A stretch of 64,000 bases of DNA from Phanerochaete sordida (taxonomy: Eukaryota; Basidiomycota; Agaricomycetes; Polyporales; Phanerochaetaceae), in NCBI GenBank assembly GCA_019973155.2, contig BPQB01000008.1, forward strand, positions 496,001-560,000, written 5' to 3'. The translations under genes and the position numbers were made by a program. Shown here piece by piece: positions 1 through 11,606 of the stretch; position 1 is the stretch's first letter, and the number at the start of each line of letters is the position of its first letter. Below the pieces are notes generated by a model, which saw only the letters and a program-made list of their open reading frames with translations, searched no databases and had not been told where the DNA came from.

Positions 1-528
1 TGATTTTGGGTGGTAAGCCCAGCCTAGCGGCGTCTGACAATGACATCCACGGCGATTTTTGTCTCCATCTGGCATCCATACTAGCTGTGGCGCGCGCTGC
101 CGCTGATATAGAGCTGGAACGGTGATATAAGTACATGCTACCTTAGCCCTTTTGTTTTTGCTAGCCCGTGACTTCGCTCGCGTGCAACGATTTTTACGTG
201 CTCTGTACCCATTCGTGCCCTCTTTGCCGACCGCAAGCCCTCTGCACCTTCCGCGCGACTGTCGTGCTGCGTAAGAGTAGCTTCTGAAGGGGTTCGATTG
301 TCTCGTTTATCGGCTGCGAGTGCTCAAACACCAGGCTTCCGGCGTGGCGCGGGAAACCCTAACCTTCCTTACGGCGATGTCTGGCGCTAATCGTCTCAGT
401 GAGGGCCCAACCGCGATTCGCTCGTCTTCCACCTCCACAACGATCACTACAGTCACAACATAAGCCTACGCGACAACGTAGTCGAAGAAAAGCTTGAAAA
501 GTTGGCGGCAAAGCACGGGAAGCCGGCC
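1..528. other. Upstream region, no gene seen
   Basis: No frame in this stretch gives a convincing exon. A short ATG frame at 377 (28 codons) is Thr/Ser-rich and ends in a stop at about 463. Presumably it holds the promoter and 5' leader of the F-box-like gene that follows. Confidence 0.4.
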
Positions 529-605
529 ATGGCGCAGGTGTGTCTGCAAATTTCGTAGGCCGGGCGAAGTCTTATTCTTGGGCCCTCGTCTTCGTTCTGC
601 TGCAG

Positions 606-2144
606 ATGCTCCTGAACTGGGATATACTCCTGGAAGTCATGTGGTTTCTTGGCCGGGCAGATGCCAGCAGGATGTCGCGCACCTGCCGTGTACTGCTTCG
701 CAACGCCCCGCGAGTGCTCCTCTCATGCGATGGCTGGGGACGCTCAGCTATCAGGTTATGGGAAGACACGCACTTTGTCTCCTTCGCCACATTCATGCTC
801 GCACGCAAACGCAGCTGCTTCCGCTACCTCAAGCATCTGAGCTTGCATTCCTACCCACGACTATACAGCCAGCCTCGCTTCGGCGACGTGCTTGCGACAT
901 TGCTCACCCGCGCGACAGAGCTCGAGACGCTCTGTCTCTCCAGCTGCGATATACTCAAAGTCGACCAGCGCGTCGAAGACGCATTCGTTCAGATGAAGAG
1001 TCTTCGCGTGCTCAAAATCTGCCAGTACGAGGACGATATAGGCGAGCTCTTGGCGAGAATGCGGACGCCACTCGTCTGCGCCGACGTCAGCGTTTCACAC
1101 AACCTGGACCCAGCGGACCCGGTCCCAATGCTATCTCCATTCAAAGACACCCTGCGCCATCTCCGAGTATCTTGGGTCGACTTCATGAGTGCTGGGACCC
1201 AGTTTCCGCACCTCACCAGCCTCGAGGCTGAGCTCTGCGAAGCCGAAGGGCTCGCGGAGATTGTACAGTGCTTCCCCGCCCTCCAGGATCTCTACATGGA
1301 CACACCGGACGAGGAGAGGTGGAGCGTTAGCGAAGCCGAAGAGCTTCGAGCAGTCAACTCGCGATTGCAGGCGGCGCACACCTGGCCGTCGCTGAACTCT
1401 CTTTCAGGTTCCGTTGTCACGCTCTACGTCCTTGGCGTGCGCTGTCACGTCGCACACATCAACATTTCCTGCGATATTATCATAAAACCGGTCGAAGGCG
1501 AACGTCTAGCCGCTGTACTCGCTGACGCACGACCGACGCGCCTCAGTCTTCGGCTTCGAGCATCGGAATTCGACATCATGTCGCTTGCTCAGTACCTCCT
1601 TCCTGTAAAGGATAGCCTAGCCAAACTGGAGCTGCACGTCGAGTTCCGAGGGGAACAATACGAGGATCCGAGCCCGCAGATTGTGCGTATTCAGCTGACT
1701 CTATGATCTCGGTGCCGTTGACGCATGAATTGTCCTCGCCAGTACGCTATGCTCGACACGTTGTCGTTCTTGTCATTACGAACCATAGACATCTGGGTCA
1801 ACTGGACACAGATCTTCCACATTTCCCAGCTACGGTTCTCCCCTGACGCTAAAGGCGAATCGCTGGAGGTCGAAGACCCCGGGCAGTCCATCGCCGGCCT
1901 CGATTTGGCCGCGATAGGGCTCCAGGCGGCGCGCTCAATACCGACCCTCCAGCTCGCTATCGTCGATGGCGGATATCCACTGCGGACGAAAGTCTTCAAG
2001 ATCTCCCGCGATGCCGATGATTCGCAGGCCACTCCAACAATGGTCGAACTTGAATACGGGAATGCAGACCGAGAGGTGCTGTTGAAGGAAAAGTATATGC
2101 AGCGCGCGGCCGTCTGTCACCCAAGCTGTTCCATGTACCCCTGA
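606..2144 (+). CDS. F-box/LRR-like protein
   Basis: Two exons, 606-1682 and 1743-2144, joined by a 60-bp phase-0 intron (gtgcgt..cgccag), give 492 residues. The N-terminus NWDILLEVMWFLGRADASRM is a typical basidiomycete F-box (Leu/Ile-rich helix, then the R-x-S-x-T-C segment), and the rest has irregular Leu-rich repeats of the kind that bind substrates. The expected role is substrate adaptor of an SCF ubiquitin ligase, binding Skp1 through the F-box. The start is uncertain: ATG 606 begins right at the F-box, but ATG 529 (Met-Ala-Gln) could be a tiny first exon joined across 538-605 (gtgtgt..ctgcag, phase 0), giving 495 residues. Such F-box genes form very large, fast-evolving families in these fungi, so the target cannot be named. 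Confidence 0.75.
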
Positions 2145-2780
2145 TGGCGTGAACCAGTGCGTTCGTGCAGACAGTCTGCAGTTGACATTGTAGGGCTACT
2201 CGAATCCGAAGTCGTTATACAACAGCTGGCTACCGGAGCTCTCGTTTTGGCGACTAACACCTAGCTTTTCACAACGATTGGGGCGTTAAGACGCGAAAAT
2301 CCATGCGGCGACCGGCGGACACTGCCAAGCTTCATCCTCTCGTCGGTGCCTGAACACGGCATGGGTTTACCCTACAATGACGGTGTACGATGCGAGAGCG
2401 CGAGAGGAGCCAAAGGAAAGATAGCCGGGCTCGGGCGCGTCTCCTGTACGCGTCCAAACAAGCTTACCTTTCTCCTGGGAAGCGACCTCTAACCGCACCT
2501 GAACTGGGTCATTCTCGTCGAGAGATCTCCGCTGGGCTGCGCGGACGCCCAGCCGCAAGTCACGTCTTGCAGCTGTCAGGCATTGCTGCGCATGGCTCCA
2601 CGGACGTTGTTGTCTGGCCACCCTATGGCGCGCGTTCGCGCTCTTTCTCTCTGGTCCTGCGTCGCGGTCACGACAAAGCGAGGTCGGAGGCCACGACACT
2701 GGTAAAGCGCGATAGTGGCGGCCACTTAGCTATGGTATTTATCATGGCCAGCGGTGGCTCAGCTCTCCCACCACTTTGAC
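2145..2780. other. Intergenic, no gene seen
   Basis: Frames here are short and composition-driven. Probably the 3' end of the F-box-like gene and the promoter of the next small gene. Confidence 0.4.
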
Positions 2781-3279
2781 ATGGCGTACGAGCAGGCCTC
2801 GGACTCAGCCGATCTGCACGCGATCCTCGCGTACCAGCAGCACCAGCTCCGTCTCCGCTACCAAGAGGCGGAAGCGGCCGCGCTCCGCACGGCCTATCTG
2901 GCGGCCCTCAGCGAGCTCAAGAAGGCGCATAGAGCTTTCGCGGAGGCCACACAAAAATGGGCGCGGGTGAGAGAGGTGCACGCCGCGCACGCCGCGTGGT
3001 TGTGCGCGCGCAAGCGCGTGGACGCCCTCCGCAGCGACGTCGTGGAGCTCCTGTTCATCGACATCATTGACAGCGCGTGTAAGGAGGTGCGCTGTCCTAC
3101 TGTGAATGGCATGCGCGTGTATCTGACCCCGGCTTCGCTCGCAGTGCCCGCTGTTCAAGGCGCAGTTCGACGCCCTCGACCCCCATGCCGCACGCGAGGC
3201 GCTCGCGGCCGCCCAAGCAGCGGCAGACGCGGGCGTCGAGGCGCAGATCCGCAACCTCGAGCATAACGCACGAATGTAG
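2781..3279 (+). CDS. Small helical protein, array member 1
   Basis: Exons 2781-3086 and 3145-3279, with a 58-bp phase-0 intron (gtgcgc..tcgcag), encode 146 residues. The protein is almost entirely helical and Ala/Glu/Arg-rich, with a likely coiled coil over residues 15-90. No known domain was recognised. The first exon ends in the helix IIDSACKE and the second opens with CPLF. The genes at 3661, 5250 and 6573 have the same pattern (A-C-x-E, intron, D-P-x-F) at the same intron phase, so I read it as the most diverged member of one tandem family. All members are on the plus strand. Function unknown; nothing indicates secretion or membrane location. Confidence 0.6.
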
Positions 3280-3660
3280 GTACAAAGGTGTCGAAGGCGA
3301 CGGTCGTACCGCGCTCGTGGTGCGTTATCTTGCGATCTGGGATAGAAATAATGGGGCTCGGAATATTGATCTCAGTGGCCTTGATTCGTGTAACGTGTGG
3401 CGCGCGGTGCCACCAAAGGTGCTTGGGCCAGATGGCAAAGTGGGGTGCGTGTTTGGTCTCTTTGCATCTAGACAAAGGAAGTTTAAGGGCCACGACTTTG
3501 CATGTCCTCGCGACGAAGCCTATGTGATGCAAGCGCGGTCGAGCTGCCACTGTACTCACTGATGTGGCCCTCCGGGCCATGGCGCATATAATGGCCTGCG
3601 GCGGTCTGCAAAGCACTCATGACCCATCTATCCCTGACACAGACCACAGCTCGCAGAAAT

Positions 3661-4359
3661 ATGTCTATGAACCAAGAACAAGACTGCGACTACGACTGGC
3701 AGAACGCCGATTTCGCAGACGAGTGGATCTTTCCTATGATCCAACAGGCCTTCGAGGAGGTATGTGAACCCCCATAGTCTCAAGTAGACGACAGCCTTAT
3801 GTGTCCCCAGGATCCAGAGTTTGCGGCCAAAGTAGCGGCATACAGGAAGAGCAAAGGAGTCGATAGCCCCGAAGAGACCGTGACTGCGGACAACTGGAGC
3901 CGCGGCCCTGTGCGCGACGCCGCGTTCTACTCTGGGGACTGCGAGACGGTTGAGTTCGACAGTCCAAGTCGCTCGCCTACTCCGCTGACTAGCCCTGATT
4001 CGCCCATGGTCGACGAGGAGGCTGAAGAGCACGCCAGCGACCCCCTGGCGCCCGGGCCCGGCAGATACTCCCTGCGGTCTTACGACACGCGGTCGCGCGA
4101 CCATATCCTCGTGCAAGAGCTTCTAAACAAAGAGGCGGGAGGCGAAGCCCTCAAGGATGAAGAGAAGGCGATCTTGCGCGTGTTTCACACCAGAGTCACT
4201 CGCGAGCAACTCCGGAAGAAAGTTAGACAAGCAATTGCCAGTGGCCGCTTTAAGCCGTCAGGTACGCTCCCGTTACACGACTACAGTTACAAGTGCTCTC
4301 TGACGCCTCCTCCATTTTCAGACGGCCAGAAGCGAAGGCGAGTCCGAAAAAGAGAATGA
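3661..4359 (+). CDS. Small acidic protein, array member 2
   Basis: Three exons (3661-3759, 3811-4261, 4322-4359) encode 195 residues. The first intron is phase 0 between FEE and DPEF, as in the neighbours. The second is a 60-bp intron without a stop, so a read-through form 20 residues longer is possible. The middle is acidic and Ser/Pro-rich. A predicted helix VQELLNKEAGGEALKDEE resembles VRRLLAKAAAGALLDERE in the gene at 5250, which supports common descent. The C-terminus KRRRVRKRE is a probable nuclear localisation signal. No known domain; a nuclear role is inference only. Confidence 0.65.
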
Positions 4360-5249
4360 TCGACCAGGATGAGCAGAAGCGCCACCAGCACGCGCCGCCG
4401 TCGACCGGACGAATGCCTCAACATTCTGAACGCTGATCCAGCGAGCTGGACTTGGCAGCGGAAGGTAGTCCGGTCAACTCCACCTAAGCCCTCTTGTATT
4501 TGCTTCCCCACTCACGTACCAAATTCGCTAAGTCCTCTGGAGTCCCGTGCCTTCTGTACCGACAATCACTGTTTAAACGAAGATATCATCTCGTCCCTAT
4601 AAGTACTCATACAATCGGAGTGCGTAGTGCTTGGCAAGCGCGATATCGCGCGTATTTGCGTACATAATGGCCTCATTCCAAATTATAGGATCCTTCGGCG
4701 ATTATTGCGACAACGGCTAAACGCAGATATGTAAGCGTGTGACCCGCGTGGCAGGAGACAATCGCTCGACTCCGATAATGCGATGACTACCCTGGAACGC
4801 CGCAATTCGCGCCGCGAAATTCTGGGCTTTACCCGGCCGTGATTTTCATTAAATCCTGCTCCCTCTTTGTATTACGTGCGTCAAAGTTCGTGTGGATGCC
4901 AGCGATGTGTCGCGTGCTTTGCGATTTGTGGCAACGAGTCTAGCGCGGAGTGCGTCAAAGATGTCTAAAATCTTTGTCGGCGTTGACTGTGGGAGTGAGC
5001 TACCGCTGATAGTGCACGAGCCTACGAGCGAAGCAAGGTGCACTCACAAAGGGAAAGGCTTTGACCGCCACAGGCTGATGTCCACTAACGACAAAGCCGC
5101 TGTGGTGGGAGCAGCACACTGTCGAGGTTGCTGCTCGTCGCGATGTGGCCCTCGATACCAGACCATATATATCTGCTGCATTCACCACATCGCACGGCCA
5201 TTCATTGCTACCTGTCTGATAACACACGCGACGCAAGACGCCACGAAGC

Positions 5250-5792
5250 ATGTTCCCTACGCAAGAGCAAGACCCAGCTTGCGTCGCTCTTAGCGTGCTC
5301 GAGGACGACCCGGCGTGGATGCACGAAATCATCAGGCATGCCTGTAACGAGGTACGCACACAGCTGGGATCTAGTAGCCGTACCGCTCACGAGAGTCCTC
5401 AGGATCCGACGTTCAGGCCCGCCTTGCTGGCTTTGCACCGACAGCCCGACGAACACTACCGTGACGCCAACGCCACCAACGATACGCTCTGGTATCTTCA
5501 GGCTACACAGATGGACGTTTGCGGTCGCCCATCCAATGTACCGCGCATCAAGGCAGAAGCCGCTGAGCCTGTGCTGGTCAAGAAAGAAGAGCGCGACACC
5601 ATGCTCTCGCGGGCGACGGCTTCTTGGAATGGGCCGACTCCAGCGCCGGAAGGACTGCTCCGGCGCGCTGACATGACAGTGAGGCGTCTCTTGGCCAAGG
5701 CGGCGGCAGGCGCGCTGCTCGATGAGCGCGAGCGGGCAGCATTACGACGTATACTTCGCGCTGTGCAAGAGATGGTGAAACCGGAGGTGTAG
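5250..5792 (+). CDS. Small protein with KxE motifs, array member 3
   Basis: Exons 5250-5351 and 5403-5792, with a 51-bp phase-0 intron, encode 163 residues. Exon 1 ends in EIIRHACNE and exon 2 starts DPTF, the hallmark split of this array. Residues about 83-96 contain IKAE and VKKE, both fitting the hydrophobic-Lys-x-Glu SUMO-acceptor consensus. The C-terminal helix (VRRLLAKAAAGALLDERE, then AALRRIL) matches the gene at 3661. No enzyme or DNA-binding domain recognised. Function unknown. Confidence 0.65.
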   Translation: MFPTQEQDPACVALSVLEDDPAWMHEIIRHACNEVRTQLGSSSRTAHESPQDPTFRPALLALHRQPDEHYRDANATNDTLWYLQATQMDVCGRPSNVPRIKAEAAEPVLVKKEERDTMLSRATASWNGPTPAPEGLLRRADMTVRRLLAKAAAGALLDERERAALRRILRAVQEMVKPEV

Positions 5793-6572
5793 CAACAGTA
5801 CTCTGAGCGGCTGCAGCGCCCAACGAACGCCTGTGCGCTTACTAAGCAGACTGCAAGCGGGAGGTCACATTTTCCCCGCGTTTACCTTTGCTCGTTCATC
5901 TCGCTTGTACACAAACCTCTCCAAGTGCTCCATATTCCCTTGGTCTTCTCAGATAGACAGCTCTGCCTTTCAATACAACTGCTTCAACTTGTCTCCTGTC
6001 TCTGGCCTCCCTGGATATTGATAATGATTCAACTTCAAGCGCGCGTCGCTCGGGCGACGCTTGGCGCGTGAGGCGCAATCGCACTATCATGGCCTTCACA
6101 ACGATGGGCAGAGCTCATGACTGTTGTAAGGATCCCATCTATATGTGCTTTAGACGATTACGAAATCGCAGGTACGCACAGGTCACGGCACAGCTTACGA
6201 ACTCTGCGGCGCCACCTATGAAGTCACCCGGCCCATGGCGGGATCACACTCGCAGCAGCCGCACGATGGCTACTGTGGCAGGTGTAGGTCGCCAAACTCT
6301 ATTCACTCGGTCTGTTTTGACAAACGGCTTCGGTAAGCGTTGTGGCCCCCGTTCATATTGACGGTGCTTGGACTTTCAAGTGGCGCACCTTTGACCTCTT
6401 TGTCGTTGACAAGGGCCGCCGATTTGCTACTAGTAGCGACCTTTGTGCTGCGGAAACGCACAGACAATGCAAAGCAATAGACTCAGATGTGGCCACCATG
6501 CCGTAAATGGACATTCAACGGGAATGCATATATCTTCCAGCAATTCTTCTCCCCCTCTACTCATACCACATC

Positions 6573-7764
6573 ATGCCCCCCAACACTCTGGCCACTGCGT
6601 GCGTCCCGGATGCATCCAACGATGCCGCACGGAAGGCGATGGTGGATAAGTTAGTGGCAGAAGAGAAGTTTCTCAACACCCATTTCCTCGAGTTTGGCAC
6701 GCGCTATACGAACATCGAGCAGATCCAAGACGACTGGCGGTTCGAGGACGACATTCCCGAAGACCAGTGGCAAGGGCAAATTATGGCCAAGGCCGTGGCG
6801 GACGCCTGCTACGAGGTATGCCCCTCCGTTCTCTCCCCCTCCCGCAATTCCTCACAGATCTCTGCAGGACCCCGCGTTCGCGCAGCAGCTGTATACGCTC
6901 AACAGCGAACCCATTATCGACACATTCTCCAAGTGGGCCGACGCAGAGCTCCGCACGCTGGAGCGGGGCGTAGCACTGCACAACCGCCACCGCGCCCAGC
7001 TCGGCGCGCAGCCGTACACCCGGCCGCCGCTCTCAGACGTCGCCAAGCGCCACGGCGTCGCAAAGGTCACGAAGGCCATGCGCGACCAGCAGGCCGCCGC
7101 CGCGCGCGACGCCGCGGCCAGCGCGCACGCGACGGTGCCCGTGCCCGACGCCGCGGCGTACCGGCGCGCGGTCCAAGCCGTCATGCACGGCGGGGTGCCC
7201 GCGCGCACACCCCACCTCGAGGCGTACCGCCGGCACCTCGTGCAGCAGCAGTGGGCGCAGATGCAGCAGGCCCTGCAGCGCGTTGCGGCGGAACCCACTT
7301 ACAATGTGGAGGTCCCCGTCGCCTTGCTGCCCCTTATTGAGCGGGTGCGCATGCAGAGCGCGGAGGTGGAGAGACAGGTCGTGCTCCGTGCGCAGGCGGC
7401 CCTTGGCCAGCACTGGGCGGGTGCGCCGGCGCAGCTGCCTCAGGGCGCGCGCCACGACGGGCAGAGGGACGGCACGGTAGGGCCCCGCGCTGGGCCGTCG
7501 AGGCCGATGCCGATGATGATGGGCCCAGACGTTCCTGGCGGGTACTATGTGCCTGCCGATGCGCGTGCCGTCAAGCGTGAAGACGACGTACACTTCAAGC
7601 GGGAAGACGATGTGTACATCAAGCGGGAAGACGTCGTGCACATCAAGCGAGAGGGCGACGCGTACATCAAGCAGGAAGACAGCGTGTACATGGCTTCTGG
7701 GCGCGACGGCGGCGGGCGGCCTGCGTCGCGCACACCGCAGACCATCGTGCTCGTGGAACGATAG
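6573..7764 (+). CDS. Array member 4 with tandem KREDDVYI repeats
   Basis: Exons 6573-6815 and 6868-7764, with a 52-bp phase-0 intron, encode 379 residues. ATG 6573 is the first ATG of the exon that leads into the conserved helix MAKAVADACYE; exon 2 opens DPAF, as in the neighbours. The middle is an Ala/Arg-rich helical region (about residues 110-270). Residues 317-356 are five 8-residue units of the type KREDDVYI; with the preceding residue each reads V/F/I-K-R/Q-E, a SUMO-acceptor consensus. No catalytic domain seen. The longest member of the array; possibly a nuclear scaffold or regulator that is multiply modified, which is inference. Confidence 0.65.
7573..7692 (+). repeat. Coding minisatellite, 5 x 24 bp
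   Basis: Five in-frame 24-bp units encode variants of KREDDVYI (His/Tyr and Phe/Ile/Met alternate, Lys and Glu kept in all). Unit number may vary between strains. Confidence 0.85.
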
Positions 7765-8844
7765 GGCTCTCATAGTCCATGGCTTGTTCGCGGCTCGAGC
7801 GGCCTTTGAAGATCCAGAGTTCAGATTTATTGGGGAGGTCCTGTGTTTCAACCCCATGTTTCTTTTCGCGGTGTACCTATAGATGTTACGGTGATAGATA
7901 GTTCAGCACTGACCAATTTTATGCTGTCATTCAGAAAGCTTGTCTCATGCTCTTCGTCCTCCTACGAGCCACAATTTATTGTAGCTCTGTTCTATAAGGA
8001 GAGTCATAAGAGTCTGTCATTTGGCGTCGTACATAGTATTGTGGGCGTGTGTATGGGCCAGCGAGGTAGTCTCCCTGCCCTCTGAGCGTGAGAAGCGCCC
8101 GAACATCCCCAGCCCGCCCGCTGCAATACGACTCCCCGTCGCGCGACACTTGCCGCGCGTCCGACTCTTTCCCAGACCACCTTGCGAACGATTACTCACT
8201 CCCCAACCTTTCGAATGTGCACGCCGTGCTCCCGTCGCTGTCCACCAAGTTCGTTTCAAACTCCGGTACACGCCGCGGAAGCAGACGCGCTCGCGTCGCC
8301 GACGCTGTTGGCGCTGAGAGGCCGCTTTGACGTCGACGGCCATCTTCGAGGACCCCGTTCGCCCGTCTTCTTGCTAGCCTCACGCAGTGCGTGTGCTCTG
8401 GGACCACGACATCAATCCTACAATGCTTAGCCATGCCCTGCAGAGGTGGGCCGCGGACGGCGATGTGGCCACCGCCAGGATTCCATACCGTCGTACTGCG
8501 CGGCGAGGTCTCGTGCTGGCCTTCGCTTTGGGATGAAGACAAAGGCAACAAAGGACGGGTGAGAAGCTGGGCGATATGGTATGGGCAGTGGAGACACGCG
8601 GACTCAGGAGAAACTGTTGCTGTTCGAGGCCACGCCTTTTGGTGTCATAGGTAAGCATCTTGGGCCGCTGGCGACGCTTTGGATCATTCATCTCAAAGGA
8701 CACGCATGCAGCAACTAAGGCCACATCAACATAACCCTTGTCAATGGATTCAACGAACCTCAAGTCGTTGAATGCGCCAACACCAAAGCCAAGTCGTATG
8801 TTTGGGTGGCCCTGTGTTGCTCGCGGCCACCGTGCGCTCGTGCT
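7765..8844. other. Intergenic, possible gene remnants
   Basis: Short open stretches occur (for example around 8090-8330 and 8380-8540), but no start, splice pattern or domain joins them into a gene. They may be decayed exons or chance frames. Confidence 0.3.
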
Positions 8845-8850
8845 TATATA
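8845..8850 (+). promoter_or_regulatory. TATA-like box
   Basis: TATATA 44 bp before the start codon at 8894, followed by a pyrimidine-rich stretch. Close for a fungal TATA box, but the only such motif upstream. Confidence 0.35.
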
Positions 8851-8893
8851 CCCCGGGGTGTCTATCCTGCTGCACATTCACTCACAACCCACG

Positions 8894-9471
8894 ATGGAGA
8901 TCCCTCTTTCCCCAGAACGCGTCACAACCCGCGCAGCAGCGAAGCGCTTCGCCGCCGAGCGACACCGTGACCTGCGCGCCAAGCAAGCTCGACGCACGAA
9001 GGCGCAACCCCAACATACTCGTCCAGCGCAGCCGGCGCTTGAAGCCGCGCTGGCAGAGCTGGACGCGGTCGCCGACGGGGCATTTGAGAGCGTAAGTCGT
9101 ATGTAAACCTCGCGCCACGCCGTGCTCACAGTCGTCCCCAGCTCGCGAGCGCGCTGGAAAATCACATCGCCGTGAACCCGCACCACAGCCTCACCGAAGC
9201 CTGGAACGCACTCGTCGACTGCTCTGACGTCGGCGACATCTTTATGGTGGACTGGACTATGGACAGCACGGTCAGCTCGTCCGGAGAAAGCACTCCGTTT
9301 ACGGCTCGCACGCCCACGGACTTGGATGCAGCCCGCCACGGCCTGCGCGTCCAGCAGGAGCAGCCTGCGGTGCCCGGCGCAGGGCTTCACCATGCTCCCG
9401 AGTACTTTGCGCCGCAGGCCAGCCCCGAAGGCACGCTACGGCGCTCTCCACGCAAGAAAAAAGTCGCTTGA
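8894..9471 (+). CDS. Small basic protein, possible array member 5
   Basis: Exons 8894-9091 and 9142-9471, with a 50-bp phase-0 intron (gtaagt..ccccag), encode 175 residues. The N-terminus is a highly basic helix (about residues 10-40, rich in Arg/Lys/Ala). Exon 1 ends in LDAVADGAFES, which only loosely recalls the A-C-x-E ends of the preceding genes; exon 2 lacks D-P-x-F. The gene shares size, strand, two-exon layout and intron phase with the array but may be unrelated. The tail RRSPRKKKVA is a likely nuclear localisation signal. No domain recognised. Confidence 0.6.
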
Positions 9472-10210
9472 TGTCTCGGCGTTTGTGCTGAGTCGGCGAC
9501 CTGAAGTTCGACGATCGTCTCAGCCCGGATACACACAAGATGTTCTCTCCCCTTAAATATATATGTTTGCACCACGCATGATTGCATTCGCAGGCCCCTG
9601 GGACCCGCCGGACAATCATTCCTGGAAAGTACGACATACTACTAAGCACATGCGCCGATTTTATTAACTACAAGATGGGCTTCCGAGTCATGCTTGATGT
9701 TCGAAAGCTGGTACTTCCTGGGAGGTGATCCATCTAGCCAGTACTTGGTTCGGTATCGATGTCGGTGAAGGATGCAATACGTGCGCACGAGCGATGCAGA
9801 CACCACTGCCAGAGGTCCCGCCCCCGCGCACGACGGATGGACCGCGGTCCGTCGGTCCGCCGGGCCGCATGCACTAAACCGTAAACCGCGAACCCCGTGA
9901 AACCCCAAGCGGAGAAGCGCCGGCGGCGCGCGCTTAGCGCCAGACCCTATTTCCCGACGCTCTGCTCCCTATTCCTGACCACCATCTCGCTCGACGCATT
10001 TCGCCCTCCACCTCATGCCGGCATGAGGCAGAGGACAGAAAACGGGCGCTTATATGCGCGGGCTGCCAACGCGGCAACCGGATACGCCTTCCCTCGTCCC
10101 CTCCTCCCCGTCGTCGGCCTCGTAGACGTTGAGCACTCTTGCGCGTATCATCGTCTGCAACGAAAGCGACTTCACAAGCCATTTCTGCGCACGTTGGCTC
10201 TGAAGAAGCT

Positions 10211-11606
10211 ATGAGTCTCATCGGACAGGTTCGTGTCAAAATTTTCACGCTCGCGCGAAAAGCTCAGCTTTCGCAGATCTTCAAGCGCGACGATGGCAAG
10301 GCTATCAAATTCTACTTCGTCGAAGGCCCGACTCATGTCTGCAAGTCGGAGAGAGGTGCAGTGCAGAGTGGGGATGTCATAAAGCTGTCTGCAAAGATCG
10401 AGGTGCGTGCTGAGTGATATCGAGACGCGTCGACGAGACTCATTCTACCCGGCGCCCTGCAGCGGTATGGCGGGCGGGTCGTACAGGACATGAACCATGC
10501 CGCTGTTTGGATCGTGAATCCAGTTGGACTCGGTTCCTATAGGAAATACTGCAAATATGAGCCGACGCACCGCGCCGAAGACCCCCACTTCATCCAGAAA
10601 TGCATCGAGCAGAGGGCCTTCCTACAAGGGGTCGTCCCCATCCCTCAGGAGGAGCCCATGGGCGAGTTTCAACCCGGAACGTGAGTTTTTTTGTTGCTGC
10701 TTAGTAGAGCGTATTTATGTGGCGAATCTGAAAAATTCGCCAAACGTTTGGAGCTGAAATTTCCAGGCGCCAATAGGCTCCCCTTGGGCGGGGTGAGGGG
10801 ATCTTGAGGAGATCTCACATCATGGAGCTCGGAAATTTCACCAGAAATTTCACGGAGCGCACATAAATACGCTCTAGTGTCGTTCCTCATTCCGACGTTG
10901 ACGTTTGATTCAGTAGTACCAGTTTCACCACGGAACAGGTGGAACAGCTTTGCCAATGGCATGCTCGCAACATCCTCAAGGGCCGAGGGTATTCGCGCAC
11001 TGGGCGCAAGACATATCAGGCATTCATTGCCTATGGCAAAAAGGTGCGTTTTGCGCTCAGTCTTCTGACGGAATCCTACTTACTCGTAGGGTGCTAGTTT
11101 CGCAATACGGAATGGGAACTTGCTACCAGCCACCCTAGGGAGTCATGGAGAGGGTACTATAAGCGACATGCAAACCGCCTTGACGTTAGGATTAAGGAGA
11201 TTGCGGAAGAAACGGGTATCATCCCAAGCTCGAAGCTCGGGTTCAGCAATCCGGACGAAGACGAAGAGCCCACGAGCGCCCGCAATATCAAGGGCAAAGC
11301 CATCGTCGTCGTCTCGAGCGACAGCGAAGACGATGAGGAAGAGTTGAGGATGAGAGCACGAAAACGCGCTCGCACCGGGTCGATGTACGTCCGTTCGCCG
11401 GCCTCGGCTTTCTTGTGCTCATGAGCCCTCTGTGTAGGACCTTCACGCCCCGCCGTTCTCCAGTCCCGTCCCGTGCGGCCTCTGCGCTGCCAGTCAGTCA
11501 GGAAAAGGAGACCATCGCACCCGCTGCAGGCTCTTCTACACCACGTCGCGTACTTCCGAGGCCAGTACCGCGCGTGCAAAGCGTGCCCCATCCCGTTGAC
11601 GACTGA
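10211..11606 (+). CDS. Rap1-like BRCT-Myb protein, copy 1
   Basis: Six exons (10211-10228, 10277-10402, 10463-10680, 10923-11043, 11098-11384, 11438-11606) encode 312 residues. Residues about 7-110 form a BRCT-like domain as in the telomere protein Rap1/TERF2IP: KAIKFYFVEGPTHVC, the turn RYGGRVV, and HAAVWIVNP. Residues about 120-185 fit the Rap1 Myb helix bundle, with a tryptophan in the third helix (SWRGYYKRH). An acidic Ser-rich stretch (VVVSSDSEDDEEE) and a basic, Pro-rich tail follow. The Rap1 C-terminal domain that binds TRF2/Rif proteins was not recognised. Intron phases match the other two copies in the window. Intron 3 is 242 bp because it holds a MITE-like insertion. Likely nuclear; a telomere role is inferred from architecture only. 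Confidence 0.75.
10705..10876. mobile_element. MITE-like element in an intron
   Basis: 172 bp bounded by perfect 17-bp terminal inverted repeats, tagagcgtatttatgtg and its reverse complement, with TA at each outer edge. A TA target duplication and the absence of coding capacity fit a Tc1/mariner-type MITE. It lies wholly within intron 3 of Rap1-like copy 1; without it the intron would be about 70 bp, the normal size here. No second copy was noticed in the window. Confidence 0.7.

Noticed and set aside
357..369. Telomere-type repeat units (CCCTAA) near the left end, and TTAGGG near 47655
   Set aside because: Single units only; arrays would be required for telomeric or interstitial repeats.
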